NCBI GenBank assembly: GCA_028719045.1
Contig: JAQULD010000014.1
Location: 1 to 19,502 of the forward strand
Origin: Candidatus Omnitrophota bacterium
GTDB taxonomy: Bacteria > Omnitrophota > Koll11 > Gygaellales > Profunditerraquicolaceae
DNA length: 19,502 nucleotides
Reading direction: 5' to 3'
The notes beneath the pieces are model-generated. The model made no database searches. It had not been told where the DNA came from and saw only the letters and a list, made by a program, of their open reading frames with translations. Shown here piece after piece: positions 15,433 to 19,502 of the stretch (position 1 is its first letter; each line of letters starts with the position of its first letter). Made by a program: the position numbers and the translations under genes.

Positions 15433-15939
15433 ATGTTATTAGATAGATTTATTAAAGCGTTATTCTTAATTATATTGGCGGCTTTACCGGTTTATCTTAC
15501 CCGGAGTTTAAGCAACCTGGATAAATGCTTCTTTTTGTGCCCGGTGGAATATGAAAACGGGATGATCGTCCGGAATGACTCGAGGGGAGACGGTAATTTC
15601 GCCTCCCGGAGGAACGGCGGAAGGATGCATAACGGCATAGATTTACAGGCCGGGATCGGTTCCCCGGTTTACGCCTGCCGTTCCGGCCGCGCCGGCACTT
15701 TCACGCAGAAAAACGGCATGGGCAATTATATCATTTTGCGCCATGCCGGGGGAATATCCACGCTTTATGGGCATCTCTCCAGCGTGGAAGTAAAAGACGG
15801 AAGTTTCGTCGTGCAGGGGCAGACTATAGGAAAGGTCGGCAAGACCGGAAATGCCAACCATCCGGATATCGCGCCGCATCTTCATTTCGAAATAAAAAAG
15901 AACGGAAAGATCCAGGACCCCCTGGAATATCTGGAGTAA
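15433..15939 (+). CDS. M23/LytM-family metallopeptidase with N-terminal signal anchor
   Basis: 168 residues from ATG 15433. A TTG at 15415 could add six residues but lies in a hairpin arm with no ribosome site. An N-terminal hydrophobic segment (about 7-22, FIKALFLIILAALPVYL) acts as signal or anchor. The LytM domain follows, with zinc ligands HNGID (H66, D70) and HLHFE (H149, H151), plus YGHLS, so the active site looks complete. Such enzymes cut peptidoglycan cross-bridges or, when degenerate, activate amidases; this one appears catalytic. Two cysteines (KCFFLC) sit just after the hydrophobic segment. The MFS gene follows after 2 nt, implying one operon. Confidence 0.88.
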   Translation: MLLDRFIKALFLIILAALPVYLTRSLSNLDKCFFLCPVEYENGMIVRNDSRGDGNFASRRNGGRMHNGIDLQAGIGSPVYACRSGRAGTFTQKNGMGNYIILRHAGGISTLYGHLSSVEVKDGSFVVQGQTIGKVGKTGNANHPDIAPHLHFEIKKNGKIQDPLEYLE

Positions 15940-15941
15940 GC

Positions 15942-17087
15942 ATGTTCAATATCATTATATTAGGGATCACGAGCCTCTTGACGGACATCTCCAGTGAAAT
16001 GGTCTATCCGGTGTTGCCGGTATTCCTGGTGGTGACACTCGGGGCCAGCCCCGCCATATTGGGATTGATCGAAGGCGTCGCCGAGAGCCTTGCCAGCCTG
16101 TTGAAAGTGTTCTCCGGATATTTTTCCGATAAAATAAAATCAAGAAAACCCTTTACCATTTTCGGCTACTCCGCTTCAACCGTGGGCAAATTATTCCTTT
16201 TCCTCTCCACTACCTGGCATTTTGTTTTGATCGGCCGCATCATAGACCGCTTCGGCAAAGGAGTGCGCACCGCCCCCCGCGACGCTTTGATCGCCGACAG
16301 CGCCAAAGCCGGAAAACAAGGCGCCGCCTTCGGCCTGCACAGGAGCATGGATACGCTGGGGGCGACTATCGGCGTGATCCTGGCATATTTTCTGGTAGTA
16401 AAATACAAAGGGGACCTCAAGAATATTTTCCTTCTCTCGATCATCCCGGCGTTCCTGGGAGTGGTATTCCTGTTCCTGGTTAAAGAGAAGAAAAAAAAAC
16501 AAATAGCGGTTCCGAAGGAAAAAATAAAATTTCAATGGAAGGCTTTGGACAAGAGGCTTAAGCTCTTTTTGATCTTCAGCTTTGTGTTTACTTTGGGGAA
16601 TTCTTCAAATCAATTCCTTCTCCTGCGCGCGAAAAACCTGGGCAGTTCTGTCGGCGGAGTTATCCTTTTCTACCTGGCATACAATATCGTTTATTTCCTG
16701 GTGTCGTATCCGGCGGCGCGTTTGTCGGATAAGATCGGCAGAAAGCATATACTGGTAGCGGGTTATCTTTTTTACGGGTTGGTTTACCTGGGGTTCGCGG
16801 TTAATCAGTCTGTCAACATGCTCTGGGCATTGTTCGGAGTTTACGGATTATATATCGGGTTTACCGAAGGGGTGGAGAAGGCCCTTGTCGCGGATATGGC
16901 CCCGGAGGGCCTGCGCGGTACGGCAATAGGCCTGCACGCCACACTTATAGGCATAGGACTGCTTCCGGCGTCTTTATTTGCCGGGATGCTCTGGAAATGG
17001 TTCGGGGCGGCTGCGCCGTTCTACTTTGGCGGAGTCGTGGGTGTAATTTCCAGTATAGGGCTCCTTTTCATATTAAAAGGGGTTTAA
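15942..17087 (+). CDS. MFS transporter
   Basis: 381 residues with about 12 hydrophobic segments. It starts GITSLLTDISSEMVYPVLPV, typical of a widespread MFS subgroup, and carries the intracellular motifs SDKIKSRKPF (after helix 2) and LSDKIGRKHILVAG (after helix 8), plus GRIIDRFGKGVRTAPRDA at helix 4. MFS proteins are inner-membrane secondary transporters. The substrate cannot be read from sequence; drug or small-metabolite efflux is possible. It starts 2 nt after the M23 gene and ends 13 nt before the next ATG, so these are probably co-transcribed. Confidence 0.9.
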   Translation: MFNIIILGITSLLTDISSEMVYPVLPVFLVVTLGASPAILGLIEGVAESLASLLKVFSGYFSDKIKSRKPFTIFGYSASTVGKLFLFLSTTWHFVLIGRIIDRFGKGVRTAPRDALIADSAKAGKQGAAFGLHRSMDTLGATIGVILAYFLVVKYKGDLKNIFLLSIIPAFLGVVFLFLVKEKKKKQIAVPKEKIKFQWKALDKRLKLFLIFSFVFTLGNSSNQFLLLRAKNLGSSVGGVILFYLAYNIVYFLVSYPAARLSDKIGRKHILVAGYLFYGLVYLGFAVNQSVNMLWALFGVYGLYIGFTEGVEKALVADMAPEGLRGTAIGLHATLIGIGLLPASLFAGMLWKWFGAAAPFYFGGVVGVISSIGLLFILKGV

Positions 17088-17100
17088 CAGTGAGGTGAAT

Positions 17101-17586
17101 ATGTTGGAATTAGTCTGTGTCAAGGTGAAGAAAACCGACGATATCAATATCATCCTTGGGCAAAGCCATTTTATCAAGACAGTGGAAGACCTGTATGAAG
17201 CGCTGGTTAATAATGTGCCGACCATAAAATTCGGCCTGGCATTTGTGGAATCAAGCGGCGCCTGTAAAATAAGAGCTGAAGGTAACGATGCCGGGTTAAA
17301 GAAGTTGGCAATAGAGAATGCCCTGGAAATCGGGGCGGGCCATAGTTTTATAATCTGCTTAAAAGACGCCTACCCCATAAATGTGTTGAACGCCGTTAAA
17401 GCGGTACCTGAGGTCTGTAATATCTTCTGCGCTACCGCAAATCCTGTTGAAGTGGTTATCGCGGAGTCTGAAACCGGCAGGGGGATCCTTGGCGTAATCG
17501 ATGGTTTAAAGCCGAAAGGTGTTGAATCTAATGAAGATATATCATGGCGTAAAGGGCTTTTACGCAAGATAGGCTACAAATTATAA
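17101..17586 (+). CDS. Adenosine-specific kinase family protein
   Basis: 161 residues, the usual full length of the family first characterised from Pyrobaculum. Recognisable stretches are the N-terminal ILGQSHFIKTVEDLYEAL, KFGLAFVESSGACKIRAEGN, the central GAGHSFIICLKDAYPINVLN and IFCATANPVEVVIAESETGRG with GILGVIDG. No other domain, signal peptide or membrane segment is seen. Family members bind adenosine or AMP; a kinase role is known only from limited work, so the cellular role here is uncertain. A GTG at 17095 is in frame, but GAGGTG (17092-17097) is the ribosome site for the ATG at 17101. It ends the M23-MFS group. Confidence 0.82.
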   Translation: MLELVCVKVKKTDDINIILGQSHFIKTVEDLYEALVNNVPTIKFGLAFVESSGACKIRAEGNDAGLKKLAIENALEIGAGHSFIICLKDAYPINVLNAVKAVPEVCNIFCATANPVEVVIAESETGRGILGVIDGLKPKGVESNEDISWRKGLLRKIGYKL

Positions 17587-17592
17587 TTTCCC

Positions 17593-17620
17593 TTGCATTT
17601 TTCGGTCATTTTGTTATAAT
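17593..17620 (+). promoter_or_regulatory. Sigma70-type promoter for the LpxL-like acyltransferase
   Basis: TTGCAT (17593-17598), a 16-bp spacer and a perfect TATAAT (17615-17620) with an extended TGt. Transcription should start near 17627, about 13 bases before the ATG, and no Shine-Dalgarno lies in between. Confidence 0.65.
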
Positions 17621-17639
17621 CTGTCTACTTAAGTAAATT

Positions 17640-18572
17640 ATGGGATTATTAAAGAAGTTCCGCAAGAGCGTAAGTTATTTAGCAGGTTGGCTGGCGATAA
17701 TATTGTGTTCTTTGATAGTTAAAATAACGCCGCGCAGGTGGATTTATAGCGCAGCGAAGACTATGGGAGCCTTGGGGTATATTTTTACCGTAAAACAGCG
17801 AAAAATCGCCCTGGAAAGCCTCAGGATCGCCTTTAGCCGGGATAAATCAGATTCGGAGATAAAGCGGATTGCCAAGGATTGTTTTATTTTTATGGCAAAA
17901 TCCGGTTTTGAGATCCTTTGGATGATGGACAACCCCGAACTGATCAAGCAGCGGGTTACTTTTGAAGGTAAACAATACCTTGATAAGGCCTTAGCCAGAG
18001 GCAAAGGGGTTATTTTAGTCAGCGCGCATTTTGGCAATTTCCCTCTAATGCTGGCAAAATTAAGCCTTGAAGGCTATAGTACTGCCGGCATAATGCGCCA
18101 GATGAAGGACGCCCGGGCGGAAAAGTTTTTCCTGGAGAAGCGCAAGCGCGTTAAAATAAAGACAATATACAGCCAACCGCGCAAAACCTGCATTGAGAAT
18201 TCCATACGGAGTTTACGCGCTAATGAATTACTTTTCATCCTTATGGACCAGAATTTCGGCACAAGCGGCGTATTCGTGGATTTTTTCGGCACTAAAGCCG
18301 CTACAGCCACAGGCCCTATTGTCCTTGCGCAGCGCACCCAGGCAGCGCTTTTACCCTGTTTTATAGTCAGGCAGAAGGACGATACCAATAAGATCATGTT
18401 CGAGCCGGCGATGGACATGGAAAAAGCGGGGACAGACGAAGAAACGATTATAAGGAATGTGCAGAAACTGACCGATATCATTGAGTCATATATACGCCGT
18501 TACCCGGCGGAATGGGGATGGATCCACCGCAGGTGGAAGAGCCAGCCCAAAACGGAAAATAAAAGCGGATGA
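17640..18572 (+). CDS. LpxL/HtrB-like lysophospholipid acyltransferase
   Basis: 310 residues. An N-terminal hydrophobic helix (about 13-30) is followed by the LPLAT fold: KQRKIALESLRIAF, GKGVILVSAHFGN around His130, ELLFILMDQNFGTSGVFVDF with FFGTKAATATGP, and the C-terminal YIRRYPAEWGWIHRRWK, all typical of lipid A secondary acyltransferases. These inner-membrane enzymes add the acyloxyacyl chains of lipid A. The catalytic HX4(D/E) motif is altered: His130 is followed by FGNF and Pro135 in place of the acidic residue. It may act on another acceptor or use another acid. It has its own promoter and is followed by a small membrane protein gene. Confidence 0.85.
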   Translation: MGLLKKFRKSVSYLAGWLAIILCSLIVKITPRRWIYSAAKTMGALGYIFTVKQRKIALESLRIAFSRDKSDSEIKRIAKDCFIFMAKSGFEILWMMDNPELIKQRVTFEGKQYLDKALARGKGVILVSAHFGNFPLMLAKLSLEGYSTAGIMRQMKDARAEKFFLEKRKRVKIKTIYSQPRKTCIENSIRSLRANELLFILMDQNFGTSGVFVDFFGTKAATATGPIVLAQRTQAALLPCFIVRQKDDTNKIMFEPAMDMEKAGTDEETIIRNVQKLTDIIESYIRRYPAEWGWIHRRWKSQPKTENKSG

Positions 18573-18574
18573 AA

Positions 18575-18598
18575 CTGAAGGCGAGAAAAAACCTTCAG
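18575..18598 (+). other. Hairpin between the acyltransferase and small-protein genes
   Basis: CTGAAGG (18575-18581) pairs perfectly with CCTTCAG (18592-18598) around a 10-base A-rich loop. There is no U-tract, so it is probably not a terminator; an mRNA-stabilising or processing element is possible. Confidence 0.4.
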
Positions 18599-18622
18599 GG
18601 TGAATAAAAGGAGGTGTGTAAC

Positions 18623-18844
18623 ATGGCAGAAGAAACGAAACAGGCAGAGAAAAAAGCGGAATCAAAGAATATGTTTGGAGCGTTTATCAAAATTATTATA
18701 GGCCTTGTGCTCTTAGCTATAGCGGCATATTTGCTTATAGGCAGGCACTGGTGGGGATATTATACCTGGCCTCTTATCAAAGGTTGTGCGGCTCCTTTTC
18801 TAATCTTAGCCGGAATAATTACTTTAGCTATAGCTAAAGAATAG
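18623..18844 (+). CDS. Small hypothetical membrane protein
   Basis: 73 residues and no recognised family. A charged N-terminus (AEETKQAEKKAESKN) is followed by two hydrophobic segments, FIKIIIGLVLLAIAAYLLIG and APFLILAGIITLAIAKE, separated by RHWWGYYTWPLIKG, which is rich in aromatics. Both termini would face the same side of the inner membrane. An excellent ribosome site, AAAGGAGGTG (18607-18616), precedes the ATG at 18623; the GTG at 18614 is part of that site, not the start. A strong intrinsic terminator follows the gene. The strong translation and termination signals argue that it is a real, well-expressed gene. Confidence 0.8.
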   Translation: MAEETKQAEKKAESKNMFGAFIKIIIGLVLLAIAAYLLIGRHWWGYYTWPLIKGCAAPFLILAGIITLAIAKE

Positions 18845-18865
18845 TTTTTTACCGCTAGGAAATCG

Positions 18866-18904
18866 AAGGGTTAATAGGCTTATCTGTCCTATTAACCCTT
18901 TTTT
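18866..18904 (+). terminator. Rho-independent terminator
   Basis: AAGGGTTAATAGG (18866-18878) pairs perfectly with CCTATTAACCCTT (18888-18900) around a 9-base loop, followed directly by a T run to 18904. It ends the acyltransferase/small-protein transcript and insulates bioY. Confidence 0.93.
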
Positions 18905-18908
18905 ATTA

Positions 18909-18937
18909 TTGTATTATCTGTTTTATTATAATATAAT
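18909..18937 (+). promoter_or_regulatory. Sigma70-type promoter for bioY
   Basis: TTGTAT (18909-18914), a 17-bp spacer and a perfect TATAAT (18932-18937). Transcription would start near 18944, giving a leader of about 80 bases with the Shine-Dalgarno AAGGAGGA at 19013-19020. No BirA-type operator is recognisable. Confidence 0.55.
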
Positions 18938-18966
18938 TGATAAACACGCGTAAAGTACCCTGAGCC

Positions 18967-18988
18967 GGTTGGCCATAGCCTGCCGACC
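18967..18988 (+). other. Imperfect inverted repeat in the bioY leader
   Basis: GGTTGGC (18967-18973), 8 bases, GCCGACC (18982-18988). As RNA it makes seven pairs including one G-U; as DNA it is a near-palindrome that could be an operator. The function is unknown. Confidence 0.35.
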
Positions 18989-19025
18989 AGTTAAATTTTA
19001 AGTTAATTTACTAAGGAGGATTTTA

Positions 19026-19502
19026 ATGGAAGCGTTATTGAACAGAGAAATGATCACGAATAAGGCCCTGTGCCGGGCCCTGGGAGTGATAACTTTTGTG
19101 ACTCTTATAAGCCTTGGCGCTTTTGTGCGCCTGCCGCTTCCATTTACGCCGGTCCCGCTTACTTTACAGACATTTTTTGTACTGTTATCCGCTGCGTTTC
19201 TCGGAGCGAACTTGGGAGCCGCGACGCAGGTCACTTATATTATGTTAGGCGTACTGGGGCTTCCTGTTTTTACGGGGGCAGGCGCGGGCCTCTTGTATTT
19301 CGCCGGCCCCACTTCCGGATACATTTTAGGTTTTATCGTTGCGAGCCTTTTTTTAGGCAGAGCGCTAAAATACAGCGGCAATAATATGGCGCAAATCACA
19401 GCATTATTTATTGCGGCGGATTTGATCATTCTTTTCTGCGGCGTGCTCTGGCTTAAATTCATCTTCGGCTATGCCTGGCTGCAATTATTGGCTATCGGTT
19501 TT
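19026..19502 (+). CDS. bioY: BioY-family biotin transporter S component (3' end off window)
   Basis: 159 codons are visible and the frame is open at the right edge. The BioY signature is clear: LPLPFTPVPLTLQTFFVLLS, then FLGANLGAATQVTYIMLGVL, GLPVFTGAGAGLLYFAGPTS and GYILGFIVASLFLGR, with several hydrophobic helices. BioY is the membrane-embedded biotin-binding subunit of an energy-coupling-factor transporter; it can work with a shared EcfAAT module not seen here. The start is fixed by AAGGAGGA five bases upstream. Most of the protein is present; one more helix or so should lie beyond the edge. A salvage route for biotin in this organism is inferred. Confidence 0.93.
   Translation, partial: MEALLNREMITNKALCRALGVITFVTLISLGAFVRLPLPFTPVPLTLQTFFVLLSAAFLGANLGAATQVTYIMLGVLGLPVFTGAGAGLLYFAGPTSGYILGFIVASLFLGRALKYSGNNMAQITALFIAADLIILFCGVLWLKFIFGYAWLQLLAIGF

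Noticed and set aside
18905..19025. Biotin operator or riboswitch before bioY
   Set aside because: No BirA-like dyad and no conserved riboswitch core could be recognised; only a short near-palindrome is present.
1..19502. CRISPR arrays, tRNA or rRNA genes, insertion sequences, prophage genes
   Set aside because: No repeat-spacer pattern, cloverleaf-like segment, transposase or phage motif was seen; nearly all bases are accounted for by conserved genes.

Overview
The window is a dense bacterial chromosome segment with no phage, IS, CRISPR or RNA genes. No stretch longer than 300 bases lacks a gene; the longest gap, about 180 bases before bioY, holds a terminator and a promoter. The cell must be Gram-negative: bamD, lptE, lnt and an LpxL-type acyltransferase all serve an outer membrane. 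Gene content, several unusually short housekeeping proteins and the generally moderate GC suggest an uncultured lineage such as Omnitrophota (former OP3). That assignment is inference from family memory, not proven here.

Layout. On the minus strand at the left edge are comEA and the first codons of comEC (DNA uptake). Divergent from them is a bamD-lptE-holA operon (outer-membrane protein assembly, LPS assembly, clamp-loader delta). holA converges on minus-strand rpsT with a 3-nt gap. From 3022 the plus strand carries murJ, a short uvrC, a single-domain MGMT-type protein, a PEGA-domain membrane protein and a processive family 2 glycosyltransferase, tightly packed or overlapping. A PilU-like ATPase follows, then prfB with its programmed +1 frameshift, then secA overlapping lnt. 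Next come an M23 peptidase, an MFS transporter and an adenosine-specific kinase family protein. An LpxL-like acyltransferase and a small membrane protein end in a strong intrinsic terminator. bioY runs off the right edge.

The genes mainly build and maintain the envelope: lipid II flipping, protein export, lipoprotein acylation, LPS/lipid acylation and transport, and peptidoglycan remodelling. A second theme is DNA uptake and pili (ComEA, ComEC, PilU-like); a third is DNA repair (UvrC, MGMT domain).

I see no clearly new multi-gene system. The most notable signals are departures inside known families. UvrC lacks its middle and C-terminal HhH regions and one cluster cysteine. HolA is only 215 residues. 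The PilU-like ATPase has Asn where the Walker B Glu should be. The LpxL-like enzyme has Pro where the HX4(D/E) acidic residue should be. Two divergent promoter pairs overlap, and three well-formed promoters lie so close to their ATG that the transcripts should be leaderless or nearly so. One of them drives the prominent bamD operon.
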